From: Parafilimonas terrae
Lineage (GTDB): Bacteria > Bacteroidota > Bacteroidia > Chitinophagales > Chitinophagaceae
DNA: 64,000 nucleotides
NCBI RefSeq assembly: GCF_900115755.1
Contig: NZ_FOXQ01000007.1
Span: forward strand, 170,371 to 234,370
Direction: 5' to 3'
The notes under the pieces are model-generated. The model was not told the origin of the DNA. It was given only the letters and a program-made list of their open reading frames with translations, and searched no databases. The position numbers and the translations under genes are program-made. Within the stretch, counting starts at the first letter, position 1; every line of letters starts with the position of its first letter. This document shows positions 54,063 through 63,785 of this stretch, piece by piece.

Positions 54063-55142
54063 ATGAAATACTTTCTTGCCTTTTTACAAATATTGTTTTT
54101 TTGCATTGGCTGCAGCAAAAAAGAAAGCATGTTGGTGAATGATGAAGGTGAAATTTTCAGTTTTAAGGCAATTCAACTTGATTCTGCTGTAGAGGTTGGG
54201 AATATATACCAATCACAAAATTTTGCAGCTTTTACTGATATAGCTAATTACAATGGCACTTGGTATGTTGTATTTAGAATTGGCACCTCCCATGTTGGCG
54301 GTGAAAACGGGCAAATTAAGATAATGACAAGTAAAGACGGTATTGAATGGCATGTCAAGGATAATATTATAGAAGAAAGGCGTGATTTAAGAGGCCCACA
54401 TCTTACTGTAGATTCTGCTAATGATGATCTGTACCTGAATTATTTTAGTAGAAATGCATTGCGAAGCGGAAAATTTGATATAGTAAATTATATCTCTAAG
54501 CTAAACAAAAGTACCAGCAGTTGGCTACCTGCGCGGGCAATTCAGTATGAAAATTCATACAATACCAGATACATTTTTTGGCGGTATACTTATCACAAAG
54601 GCCGAATGTATTCTATTGCTTACAGAAGCCCTTTAGGAGACGAAAAAGAGAAAAACCTCGGGTTATTCAACAGTGGTGGCGATTTTTATACTTACCAATT
54701 TTCAGGGCCTATAAATGTTAAAGGGCGGTACACAGAAACTACCCTGAGAATAACTGAAACAGACAGCATGTATTTTATACCCAGAACAGAAACTGTAAAC
54801 ACACCAATTGGCATTTCAATTCCTTCTTATAACATTGTAAAATGGGATAAAAATCCCTTTTCCTCTATATTAGAGTCTCCTAATTTTTTATTCTATAAAA
54901 ATAAGTTACTTGTTACAGCCAGAGATTCAAAACGGAGCACCTTCAAACTATTTTCGTATGATATCGAAACAAAAAAAGTTCAAAAAACCTATACCTTTCC
55001 AGCAGGCAACGAAACAGGATATGGAGGTATGAGTTTTAATCCTTCTAATCCCGATGAACTTTGGATTTCATATTATTCCATAACAAATACCCAAAGTCTT
55101 ATAAAACTTGCTAAGATAAATCTGCTCAAATTTTTAAAGTGA
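54063..55142 (+). CDS. Sialidase-like beta-propeller lipoprotein
   Basis: A 359-residue lipoprotein (lipobox FCIGC, Cys17 by count) with a predicted beta-propeller. An Asp-box-like SKDGIEWH follows a NGTWYVVFRIGTSH strand, in the order seen at the N-terminus of sialidases. However, the expected FRIP Arg position reads FTDI, so the canonical Arg triad is not convincing. It lies directly after pseI in a nonulosonic acid locus. It may bind or trim the surface glycan, or belong to the general propeller group without activity. Confidence 0.6.
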   Translation: MKYFLAFLQILFFCIGCSKKESMLVNDEGEIFSFKAIQLDSAVEVGNIYQSQNFAAFTDIANYNGTWYVVFRIGTSHVGGENGQIKIMTSKDGIEWHVKDNIIEERRDLRGPHLTVDSANDDLYLNYFSRNALRSGKFDIVNYISKLNKSTSSWLPARAIQYENSYNTRYIFWRYTYHKGRMYSIAYRSPLGDEKEKNLGLFNSGGDFYTYQFSGPINVKGRYTETTLRITETDSMYFIPRTETVNTPIGISIPSYNIVKWDKNPFSSILESPNFLFYKNKLLVTARDSKRSTFKLFSYDIETKKVQKTYTFPAGNETGYGGMSFNPSNPDELWISYYSITNTQSLIKLAKINLLKFLK

Positions 55143-55223
55143 TTGCTTTTCCCATGTAACAAAATGCAGCTACAAGGTAATATATGATTATTAATACAGT
55201 TGCAGCAAAACAACTTACATGCA

Positions 55224-56696
55224 ATGCATGCCTTAACGAAAAACAACATTAAAACAAGTTTAAAAAGTGGCTTTAAAAATAAAAATATCAGGTTTATTAT
55301 TTTCCGGTATTTTATTTATGCCCTACAATTTGGCAACTCACTTTTAATTGCCAGGAACCTGGGACCATACTTTATGGGGCACCTGGGATTCGCAATGTTG
55401 ATCATCCAGTACGTTACACAAATTAATCTTGGAATTCCAAATGCCCTTAATGTAAAACTGTCGAGCTATGAAGGAAAAGATTACGAGAAACAAAAAGTGT
55501 TCCTGGGTAATTCAGTACTTTTCATGTCGCTGCATTCTCTCGTTATCCTTATGCTGGCGGCAAGCTGCTTTTTCGCAGAAATCCCAATATTTGATAAGTA
55601 CAACTTTTATGCTTATTTAATTATAGTGGTTTCAAATGCAGTTGCTCAAAATTTTGATTTACTTTTTATCCATGTATTTCGTGTAAAGAATTTATTAAAG
55701 CCTATAACTCTTTATCAGTCGGTAACACCTCTATTAAATTTTCTGGCTTGCATTTTCTTTAAGCAACAACAGCTATTATATGCAATTTTAATCTCACAGC
55801 TTTTTAGTTACGTTCTTTGTCTTATTATTTTTCTTCTTAAAACACCCATTAAATTAAACCTTAAACCAAATATTGCTGTATTTAAAGAGCTTATAAAAAC
55901 CGGCAGCGCATTAATGCTTTACAGCGCTAGTTTTTATTTTATAATGATCGTTACCCGAACATTTGTAAGCTATTACTACAACGTTAGTGAATTAGGTTAT
56001 TTTTCTTTTGCATTAAGCTTTGCACAGGCTTCATTTTTGGCTCTTGATACAATTACATTTTTAATTATGCCTAAAATGATTAACCGATTTAAACATGCTG
56101 AAGGTGGAAAAGCACTTGAAAAAATGCAATACATTAAGGATAATTATACTCTTATTTCCTACCTGCTGATTTTTTTTACCATACTTATATTTCCAATAAT
56201 ACTATACTTTGTACCTAACTACGCTAATTCTTTCAAATCGTTTGCACTATTATCGTTATGCGAGGCATTACTTTCAGGAAATTTCGGAATATCTGTTTTA
56301 TTTATCTCGCATGGCAAAGAAAGGCTGCTTGGTAAAATAGCGCTGTTCTCATTTCTTTTAAATCTGCTGCTGGTATGGATTATTAGCTACAATACTTCTG
56401 CTTTTTATTTCATTTGTTTTGCGCCTATTGGTACCTATATCGTTTATACAGCCCTGCTTGGATATTTTTATAATGTTGCGTTTTTAAACAAAAGAAGTAT
56501 CAAGAGCCTGTTTTCAAATTTTGATACACGCCTGGTATTACCGGCATTATTGCTAAGTGTTGCAGTAATTACAGACAATGTTATTCTGCAAATAACAGCC
56601 TATGCGTTAGTATTACTTTTTAATTGGAAAAGGATGAAAGGAATCGCAGGCATAGCCAGCAAGCTAATTCACAACCCTGCAGTTTTCAAAATTTAG
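55224..56696 (+). CDS. Polysaccharide flippase (Wzx-like)
   Basis: A 490-residue membrane protein with about 12-14 helices, typical of the PST/MOP flippases that move lipid-linked repeat units across the inner membrane. It begins with a basic N-terminus, then RYFIYALQFGNSLLIARNLGPYFMGHLGF (first helix pair), and ends near RMKGIAGIASKLIHN. The ATG at 55224 is preferred to an in-frame TTG at 55200. It pairs with Wzy at 60.3 kb. Confidence 0.88.
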   Translation: MHALTKNNIKTSLKSGFKNKNIRFIIFRYFIYALQFGNSLLIARNLGPYFMGHLGFAMLIIQYVTQINLGIPNALNVKLSSYEGKDYEKQKVFLGNSVLFMSLHSLVILMLAASCFFAEIPIFDKYNFYAYLIIVVSNAVAQNFDLLFIHVFRVKNLLKPITLYQSVTPLLNFLACIFFKQQQLLYAILISQLFSYVLCLIIFLLKTPIKLNLKPNIAVFKELIKTGSALMLYSASFYFIMIVTRTFVSYYYNVSELGYFSFALSFAQASFLALDTITFLIMPKMINRFKHAEGGKALEKMQYIKDNYTLISYLLIFFTILIFPIILYFVPNYANSFKSFALLSLCEALLSGNFGISVLFISHGKERLLGKIALFSFLLNLLLVWIISYNTSAFYFICFAPIGTYIVYTALLGYFYNVAFLNKRSIKSLFSNFDTRLVLPALLLSVAVITDNVILQITAYALVLLFNWKRMKGIAGIASKLIHNPAVFKI

Positions 56697-56730
56697 GCTG
56701 CTATTGTTTAACAGCTAATGCAATAAGAAT

Positions 56731-57555
56731 ATGGTATTATTACACGTTGGCACACACAAAACTGCAAGCACTTTTTTGCAGTATAACTATTTTCCAGCCC
56801 TCAAAGGCATACACTACTTTCATGGAGAAACGGCCGTATCAGAATTATTAAAAAGCAATGCTATACCAGGCGAAGATGTTTTGTTATCCAATGAAGGGTT
56901 TACTGGTGTGGCCTGGAATTCTTTATGGAAAGATGGAGTTAGCAATGATTTTCATTGGATAGATTCCTTTGAAAAAAGAATAAGCAACCTGCATAGATTA
57001 TTTCCTGAGGCCAGCATCATGATTTTTTTTCGAAAACATGGAGATCTTCTTATATCCATGTACAAGCAATATGTACAGGAAGGAGGGATACTTAAGTTTG
57101 ATGAATTTTATAATGAAACAGGTGTTATTAGAAATCAAGACCTTAATTACACAGACAGAATCAATAAATTATGCAGCTTATTTAAAAATGTATATGTGTT
57201 TTCTTACGAAGATTTTAAAAAACAAGGTATAAAGTTGTTAGATAATTTTTTGGAAAAAGAAATAAACTGGACAAGAGAAGCAAATAGTAACGCTGGTGAA
57301 AAGTTTTCAAATAAAAGTATCACAGGCAGTAAAGTTGAGATATTAAGAAAAACTAATAAGATATATAATAAGTTTCCATTTTCTGTAAGAAAAGCACTTG
57401 GCTATTTAAAATGCAGCCCGCGGCATATTTTGCAAAATACTTTATCATTTTGGCAACCCAAAGATCCTGCATCTTTCAAAAAAATGAATGATCAAATTAA
57501 TACAATGTTGCAGGATGATTGGCAATATGTTGAAAGAATGAAAATTAGTTATTAA
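56731..57555 (+). CDS. Sulfotransferase family protein
   Basis: A 274-residue PAPS-dependent sulfotransferase-like enzyme. The 5'-phosphosulfate loop is HVGTHKTASTFLQ (residues 5-17), and the 3'-phosphate site is IMIFFRKHGDLLISMYKQYV with Arg101 and Ser109. No signal peptide. Inside a polysaccharide locus it probably sulfates the repeat unit on the cytoplasmic side before export. A start with no clear ribosome site follows wzx by 34 bases. Confidence 0.82.
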   Translation: MVLLHVGTHKTASTFLQYNYFPALKGIHYFHGETAVSELLKSNAIPGEDVLLSNEGFTGVAWNSLWKDGVSNDFHWIDSFEKRISNLHRLFPEASIMIFFRKHGDLLISMYKQYVQEGGILKFDEFYNETGVIRNQDLNYTDRINKLCSLFKNVYVFSYEDFKKQGIKLLDNFLEKEINWTREANSNAGEKFSNKSITGSKVEILRKTNKIYNKFPFSVRKALGYLKCSPRHILQNTLSFWQPKDPASFKKMNDQINTMLQDDWQYVERMKISY

Positions 57556-57585
57556 TAATTTTAACTACTGCCACAGCATCTTTAC

Positions 57586-58494
57586 ATGAGTCTCCTCGTA
57601 AATATTTTTGTTTGCTCCAAACCGCTTCAATACTTTAATTCCCGCAACCTGCCAAAAAACGAAACTTTGAAAAACATACTCATAATAGAAAATAGATTTA
57701 AAGGAGCCTATGAATTTTATGAAAATGTAAAAAAATATGATGCCAGTTGGAGCAAGGTTCATTATGCTACCAATCGCCTGCAGATTCTTTCGTTATGCAT
57801 TCTTAAATATAAGGCCGTAAACTTTTACTATTACCTTGATTTTATGCTGATGGATGGGTTACTATTATATGCAGTGCCCTGTAAAAATATATATGTGTAT
57901 GAGGAAGGCATTAGTGCATACAGAAAAAATATTTTTAAGAAAACTGCCGCATATAGGCGAAGGATAAGAAATGTGCTTGGGCTTTCAGAATATCCGGGAT
58001 TTCATCCAAAAGTTAAAGGTATATACGTTTATAACCATCAGCGGTACCTTGATACTTTTCATACTTTCAGCTATATAAAAGAATTAAATCCCTTGTCCTT
58101 TAATGTTCCTTTCATTGAAATGATAAGAAACGATCTTCATCTAGCATTAAAAATTTTTTGCTTTAATGATAACCAGGTTTTTTATGGTGTGCGGAATAAA
58201 AATGTGCTTTTGTATATTACCTCTTGGCCACTCAACGAAAGCTTTTTTGCTACTACAAATATTGATGAGTACGATTATTGCATTATAAAACCGCACCCGC
58301 ACATTAAAGAATTACAATTGCCTGATGGCTGGAGAAATAATAAGACAATAATTATCGAATCTGTCATACTGGTTGAATTTTTGATTAAAATATTAACAGA
58401 TAAAAATAATACGCTCACTATTTATCATCATAATTCATCTTCTGTTATGTATTTAACCAACCAGCCGGCAATTAAACAGGTAATAAATATTTAA
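57586..58494 (+). CDS. Probable nonulosonic acid (sialyl-type) glycosyltransferase
   Basis: A 302-residue protein with no signal peptide. Two motifs of bacterial sialyl- and polysialyltransferases are present in the right order: an acidic E-E-G (106-108, in NIYVYEEGISAYR) and the HP motif KPHPH (235-239), followed by a Ser triplet (284-286, HHNSSSVMYL). These are the D/E-D/E-G, HP and S motifs of the GT38/GT52-like group. As the locus makes CMP-Pse, this is the best candidate for the Pse transferase. No other gene in the window shows these motifs. Confidence 0.65.
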   Translation: MSLLVNIFVCSKPLQYFNSRNLPKNETLKNILIIENRFKGAYEFYENVKKYDASWSKVHYATNRLQILSLCILKYKAVNFYYYLDFMLMDGLLLYAVPCKNIYVYEEGISAYRKNIFKKTAAYRRRIRNVLGLSEYPGFHPKVKGIYVYNHQRYLDTFHTFSYIKELNPLSFNVPFIEMIRNDLHLALKIFCFNDNQVFYGVRNKNVLLYITSWPLNESFFATTNIDEYDYCIIKPHPHIKELQLPDGWRNNKTIIIESVILVEFLIKILTDKNNTLTIYHHNSSSVMYLTNQPAIKQVINI

Positions 58495-58522
58495 AACCAC
58501 GCTGTGCTAAACTTAATATATA

Positions 58523-60262
58523 ATGAACCAGCAATTAATTTTATCTGTAGTTATTTCTTTTTTAACATTGTGCTGTAATGATGTAAATTCTCAAAACCCA
58601 GGACTTGAAAAGTTTGGTGATATAACTTCAATATCACAGCCTAATCAGCAAAGCTGGCAGCAAATGAAGAATAACTTTTCGTTTTCTCCTGTAGACATCA
58701 ATACCCCAACAAATTATAATCGTTCTCCTGTTATTAACGATAAAAAACAAATTACCACTGAGGGATGGGCAGGTGAAACTGTAAATGTAAAGTTTGTAGT
58801 AAGCAGTAAAACAGATATTAACAGTTTAAAAGTAACTGCAAGCAATCTTGTATCATCAAATGGCGCTGCATCGATCGATGCCAAAAACATTTCTGTTGGA
58901 TATATTTATTATGTGCTTGCTGATAATTCTGCAGGGGTATGTAAGAAAAAAGAGGGTGTAACTTATAAAACCCTGATTGTTCCGGATATTATTGATTTTA
59001 CATCTGCTGCTTCTTTCGTAAAAAGCAATACAAACCGCCCTGTTTGGATCAGCATTAAAATACCCTTCAATGCAACTGCTGGCAATTATACTACCCGGAT
59101 CACCGCTAATGCAGAAAATAATATTTCCTCCTCTGTAAATATTTTGCTGACTATAAATAAGAACCGGTTGCCGGCAAATGCAAACAAAAATTTCTTCCTG
59201 AACCTGTGGCAATATCCAATTGCTGAGGCTGAATATTACAATGTAAAGCCTTGGTCTGAAGAACATTTCAATTTGATGAAGCCGGCAATGACAAGATTAA
59301 AAGATGCGGGGCAAAAGGTAATAACAACAAGTTTCTTTTGGGATCTTTATAATGCCAAGCTCAGAAGCGCAGATGATATGATGATTAAAGTAGTGAAAAC
59401 TACAGATGGTAAATGGAAATATGATTTTACCAACTTTGATAAATGGGTAGAATTTATGATGGGCATAGGTATTAATCAGCAAATTGAATGCTTTGGAATA
59501 GCACCGCTTAATGCACGCAGCTATTATTTAGATGAAAAAGACAATAAAATAAAATTCTTTTCAGAGAGTGTTAATGGCAAAATGTATGTTCCGTTCTGGC
59601 AATCTTATCTGTTAGCATTTGAACAACATTTGAAAGAAAAAAACTGGTTTAATATCACTACGCTTGGGATAGATGAAAAAAAGCATGATGTTTTAGCAGG
59701 CCTTATTCAATTTATTAAAGGCATTAATAAAGATTGGAAGATTTCTTTCACGGGGCAATATTTTCCCGACCTGCAGAACAATATTTATGATTATTCGCTT
59801 AATTCAAATCAGCAAATACCCGCAAGTAGCTTGGCCGCACGTAAGAATAAAGGATTTATTACAACCTATTACACCGCATGCTGGGAAGTCTTTCCCAACG
59901 TATTTACAATATCTTCTCATGCTGATGCCACGTGGCTTGCATGGAATGCAGCTTACCGCAATCTGGATGGCTACCTGCGTTGGGCTTACGACTATTTTAA
60001 CAAAAAAATTCTAATTGACACAAGGGCTGGTTTAGCAAGCGGGGACAATATTTTAATATACCCTCACGACTATAGTTCCATAAGGTTTGAAATGCTAAAA
60101 GACGGCATTGAGGACTTCTTAAAAATACAAATAAAGCAAAAACAAAGAAATTTCTCATCCCAGTTTAACAGCACTCTATCCCAATTTGATTTCAAAAAAG
60201 TTAGCGTTTTAAAAAATAGGAACTTACAAATAAATAACGCACGTCAGTTACTGAATAAATAG
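58523..60262 (+). CDS. Secreted DUF4091 glycoside hydrolase-like protein
   Basis: A 579-residue exported protein (signal about 1-23, LSVVISFLTLCCNDVNSQ; a CC pair makes a lipoprotein possible). An N-terminal beta domain (about 25-210; TVNVKFVVSSKTDINSLKVTA) precedes an alpha/beta barrel-like region (about 225-545). The C-terminal SIRFEMLKDGIEDFLKIQ and RWAYDYFN segments are typical of DUF4091. Catalytic residues are not assignable. It may trim the locus's glycan; it is the only large secreted enzyme inside the cluster. Confidence 0.72.
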   Translation: MNQQLILSVVISFLTLCCNDVNSQNPGLEKFGDITSISQPNQQSWQQMKNNFSFSPVDINTPTNYNRSPVINDKKQITTEGWAGETVNVKFVVSSKTDINSLKVTASNLVSSNGAASIDAKNISVGYIYYVLADNSAGVCKKKEGVTYKTLIVPDIIDFTSAASFVKSNTNRPVWISIKIPFNATAGNYTTRITANAENNISSSVNILLTINKNRLPANANKNFFLNLWQYPIAEAEYYNVKPWSEEHFNLMKPAMTRLKDAGQKVITTSFFWDLYNAKLRSADDMMIKVVKTTDGKWKYDFTNFDKWVEFMMGIGINQQIECFGIAPLNARSYYLDEKDNKIKFFSESVNGKMYVPFWQSYLLAFEQHLKEKNWFNITTLGIDEKKHDVLAGLIQFIKGINKDWKISFTGQYFPDLQNNIYDYSLNSNQQIPASSLAARKNKGFITTYYTACWEVFPNVFTISSHADATWLAWNAAYRNLDGYLRWAYDYFNKKILIDTRAGLASGDNILIYPHDYSSIRFEMLKDGIEDFLKIQIKQKQRNFSSQFNSTLSQFDFKKVSVLKNRNLQINNARQLLNK

Positions 60263-60305
60263 ATTCCTTTTGCAGGATATTTCATTACAGCAACATTCGC
60301 CATCA

Positions 60306-61439
60306 ATGAAGGTTTGGCGCTGGATATTAATAGGCATATATAATTTTTTGCTTGTTTTAATACTTCTTTTTTGCACTGTAAATAAACTTACATCCGTGCC
60401 AATAGATAAAATATTGGTATTGCTTTCTCCTTTTTTAGTTGCATGTTTTAATCCGGATAAAAAATTTTTTACCTCAAAAGAATTTTTAGTAATAATATTA
60501 TTTACAATTATTGCAGTAACGTCTTCTGTAGCCAACCTGTGTTTTTATTATATTATATTTTTTCCTATAATCGGCTTATCCTTCTCAATTATTTTAAGCC
60601 AGTATAAAAACATGGTGTTGTTTTCTCTATATTATGCTTTATTTCTTCATATAGTTATCGGCATTGTAATCCTGGTGCTTGCATTTATGGGATTCACCAA
60701 ATTAAATGTTTCAGAAGGGGCTAAAGGCATTGCATCTTTATATTCCACTCATGGGTTTACTTCAACTGTTCAAACCTATGGCACATTATGTATTACATGG
60801 CTGTTGCTTTATTTGCTTCGAAAGAAACTGGGTTTAAATACGATAATTGATAGATTATTTTTTTTCATAACCACCTTGGCAATTCTTTTAACTTTCAATA
60901 GATCAACTTATTTATTCTGGGTCATTCTTCTGTTCTTTGAATTCCCTCGTATGTTTTGGTCAATAGCGATTTTAATGGGAGCTATACTGGTAAAATTTTG
61001 GACAAATATTACTTCGTTTATCCTAAGCTCTTCTACTATAGAGGCCAGGTTCCAGTTGTTGCAGGGGTTCAATATATCTTACATGCAAAGTGGATCACTA
61101 AAAGTATATCTCTTTGGCAGAGGTACTAATCAAATATCGCAGGAAGTAGCAAACAAAGTAAAATGGAGCACTCGCCTCGATCTTGAAAATGGTTATACAA
61201 TGCTTTTACACAGCTATGGATTAATTGGCCTTTGCGCCTATTTATTTGTTTGTTTTTATTTTATATTTCTCTTCCTAAAAATAAACAGGTTTAAAGAAGC
61301 TTTCTTTTTATTTTTTTATTTTTTTGTTACACAGTATATCACGCAGGAATTTGTTGCCACTACATTTTATATGTTTCTTGCTGTAATGTTAGCAACGTAT
61401 GACTACTACAAGCAACCCAATAAATTCACAATTGGTTAG
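60306..61439 (+). CDS. O-antigen/polysaccharide polymerase (Wzy-like)
   Basis: A 377-residue membrane protein with about 10 helices and the large periplasmic loop seen in Wzy/O-antigen ligase proteins (GFTKLNVSEGAKGIASLYSTHG region and the YLFGRGTNQISQEVANKVKWS loop). The ATG at 60306 is preferred; an upstream TTG at 60270 in frame is weak. Low sequence identity is normal for Wzy. Position between a nonulosonic acid transferase and glycosyltransferases supports polymerisation of repeat units. Confidence 0.8.
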   Translation: MKVWRWILIGIYNFLLVLILLFCTVNKLTSVPIDKILVLLSPFLVACFNPDKKFFTSKEFLVIILFTIIAVTSSVANLCFYYIIFFPIIGLSFSIILSQYKNMVLFSLYYALFLHIVIGIVILVLAFMGFTKLNVSEGAKGIASLYSTHGFTSTVQTYGTLCITWLLLYLLRKKLGLNTIIDRLFFFITTLAILLTFNRSTYLFWVILLFFEFPRMFWSIAILMGAILVKFWTNITSFILSSSTIEARFQLLQGFNISYMQSGSLKVYLFGRGTNQISQEVANKVKWSTRLDLENGYTMLLHSYGLIGLCAYLFVCFYFIFLFLKINRFKEAFFLFFYFFVTQYITQEFVATTFYMFLAVMLATYDYYKQPNKFTIG

Positions 61440-61508
61440 CATTCAATAGTATTTTTGTAATACCGTGATTATATAAATTCCATTATTCAAAATTTACAAC
61501 TTAAGTAA

Positions 61509-62612
61509 GTGAAACTTGCTATTTTAGGCACACGTGGTATCCCTAATAACTACGGAGGCTTTGAACAATTTGCTGAATATATTTCTGTTGGCCTTGTAAA
61601 TAAGGGGCATGATGTTACAGTTTATAACCCTCACTTCCACAAATACAATATGCCGGAATTTAAAGGCGTAAAGATCATAAAAATGAATAGCCCCGAAAAA
61701 CTTTTTGGTGCAGCAGCAAACTTTATATATGATTATAATTGCCTTAAAGATGCAAAACGGCGAAATTTCGATATTATTTATGAAGCTGGCTATGCAACTT
61801 GTTCTCCATTTTTCTACCTGCTAAAATCAACTAACACGAAACTAATCACTAATATGGACGGACTGGAATGGAAACGTAGTAAGTGGGGATATTTTACGAA
61901 AAAACTTATGAAACGACTTGAAAGAAATGCGGTGAAAAAATCAGAATATATTATTTCAGACAATAAAGGTATTCAGGAATATTATAAAGAAATGTATGAA
62001 AAAGATTCCTTTTGTGTTGCGTATGGCTCAGATATAAGTCTTGATAACGATATCAGGCATATTGAAAAATTCTCGGTGCAAAGGGAAAATTATTTTATGC
62101 TTATTGCAAGATTAGAACCAGAGAATAATATTGAGCTTATCCTCAATGCCTATGTGAAGTCGGCCCGAGAAGAGCCTTTTTTAGTTATTGGCGATAATTC
62201 AACCAAATATGGCAAATGGCTGCAAAAAAGGTTTAATTATATGCAGATAAAGTTTTGTGGAAGTATTTACGATAAGAAAGTGCTTGATGCGCTGAGGTTT
62301 TATTGCAAAGCTTATTTACATGGCCATTCTGTTGGAGGCACTAATCCCTCTTTGCTTGAAGCAATGGGGTCTTCTGCTTTTATAATTGCACATAAAAATG
62401 CTTTTAATATAGCCGTACTAAAAACCAATGCACTTTTTTTTAGTTCAATTGAGGAGCTAAAAAATATTTACATCAATCTTGATATAAATTATACATACAA
62501 AAAAGAACAATTCCTTAACAAGAATCTTGAGGAGATAGAAAAACATTATAACTGGCAATACATTATAAATAAACATGAAGAGATTTTTCAGAAAATTTAT
62601 GCTAACCGCTAA
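61509..62612 (+). CDS. Glycosyltransferase, DUF1972/GT4 family
   Basis: A 367-residue GT-B glycosyltransferase starting with GTG. LAILGTRGIPNNYGGFEQFAEY is the DUF1972 signature of rhamnosyl-type transferases. LITNMDGLEWKRSKWG, DNKGIQEYYKEMY and HGHSVGGTNPSLLEAMGSSAFI, the EX7E-like nucleotide-sugar site, complete the GT4 pattern. It probably adds a dTDP-sugar residue to the repeat unit, in line with the rmlB-like gene at 63.9 kb. Confidence 0.9.
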   Translation: MKLAILGTRGIPNNYGGFEQFAEYISVGLVNKGHDVTVYNPHFHKYNMPEFKGVKIIKMNSPEKLFGAAANFIYDYNCLKDAKRRNFDIIYEAGYATCSPFFYLLKSTNTKLITNMDGLEWKRSKWGYFTKKLMKRLERNAVKKSEYIISDNKGIQEYYKEMYEKDSFCVAYGSDISLDNDIRHIEKFSVQRENYFMLIARLEPENNIELILNAYVKSAREEPFLVIGDNSTKYGKWLQKRFNYMQIKFCGSIYDKKVLDALRFYCKAYLHGHSVGGTNPSLLEAMGSSAFIIAHKNAFNIAVLKTNALFFSSIEELKNIYINLDINYTYKKEQFLNKNLEEIEKHYNWQYIINKHEEIFQKIYANR

Positions 62613-62690
62613 AATCTTTCAGGAGATAAACAGAATAAAGCCCGATTTTTATAAATAATAATCAAACCCAAAACAACTAGTTATAAGCAA

Positions 62691-63785
62691 ATGAAAGTCC
62701 TTTTTATAATAAGATCTTCTGCTTTTACAAATAAGGGGGGGGATATAATACAAGCTATCAATACTGCTGAATATTTAAGGCTACTCGGAGTGCAGGTTGA
62801 TATACGTTTCAGTAATGAAAAAATAGACTATGCTGCTTATGATTTACTCCATTTTTTTAATATTATCAGGCCCGCTGATATATTAGTGCATATTAATAAT
62901 TCAGGAAAAAAGTTTGTCGTTTCTACTATTTATGTTGATTTAAGGGAGTATGAAAAAAAAATAAGAACTGGCTTCTCCTCTTACATCTCAAAATTACTGC
63001 CGGGAGATCTTACAGAATATCTTAAAGTAATTGCAAGGTCGTTAGTAAGCAGAGAAAAAATAAGCAGCATTTCTTATTTATGGCTGGGGCAGAAAAAATC
63101 AATAAAAGTAATTGCAAAAAATGCTGCTTGCCTCCTACCCAATTCTTGCAATGAATACAAAAGATTTAGTGCAACATATAACATAAACTGCAGATACGAG
63201 GTAGTTCCGAATGGCATTGATGAAACCATCTTTAAAAATGAGACACCACCTTTAATTCCAAAAAATAACAATCTTGTAATTTGCGTAGGAAGAGTTGAAC
63301 TACGAAAAAGCCAGCTTAAACTTATTAAAGCCCTTAATAATAGCAATTTCAAACTTATAATTATTGGAGCTCCGGCAGTAAACGATAAAAAATATTATGA
63401 AGCATGCAAAGAAGCGGCGGCGGATAACGTTTCTTTTGTTCACAATATTCCGCAAAAAGAGTTGGTTGAATATTATCAAAAAGCAAAAGTGCATGTATTG
63501 GCAAGTTGGTTTGAAACTACCGGGCTTAGTTCATTGGAAGCCGCATCTCAGCGTTGCAATATTGTAATAACAGATAAAGGTGATACAAGAGAATATTTTG
63601 AAGATTATGCATTTTACTGTGACCCATCTTCAGAATTATCCATATTAAATGCTGTAGAGAAAGCTGCAGCGGCCTCTTTTGATGAGAGACTTCATACGAA
63701 AATATACAAGCAATATACTTGGATGCAGGCCGCCAAAAAAACATTAAATGCTTATAATGAAGTATTGGGTATAAACAATCCGTAA
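62691..63785 (+). CDS. Glycosyltransferase GT4 family with a poly-G tract
   Basis: A 364-residue GT4 protein. The acceptor-binding N-terminus has TNKGGDIIQAINTAEYLRLLG, followed by a donor domain with LVICVGRVELRKSQLKLIKAL and the sugar-binding ASWFETTGLSSLEAASQRC (EX7E). A run of eight G (62735-62742) encodes K-G-G-D at codons 15-18. The frame is intact here. Such tracts in surface-glycan genes often switch the gene on and off by slippage. It is the last complete gene of the window. Confidence 0.9.
   Translation: MKVLFIIRSSAFTNKGGDIIQAINTAEYLRLLGVQVDIRFSNEKIDYAAYDLLHFFNIIRPADILVHINNSGKKFVVSTIYVDLREYEKKIRTGFSSYISKLLPGDLTEYLKVIARSLVSREKISSISYLWLGQKKSIKVIAKNAACLLPNSCNEYKRFSATYNINCRYEVVPNGIDETIFKNETPPLIPKNNNLVICVGRVELRKSQLKLIKALNNSNFKLIIIGAPAVNDKKYYEACKEAAADNVSFVHNIPQKELVEYYQKAKVHVLASWFETTGLSSLEAASQRCNIVITDKGDTREYFEDYAFYCDPSSELSILNAVEKAAAASFDERLHTKIYKQYTWMQAAKKTLNAYNEVLGINNP

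Noticed and set aside
61509..61511. ATG start for the DUF1972 glycosyltransferase
   Set aside because: No ATG gives the conserved LAILGTRG start; the GTG at 61509 fits the family exactly.
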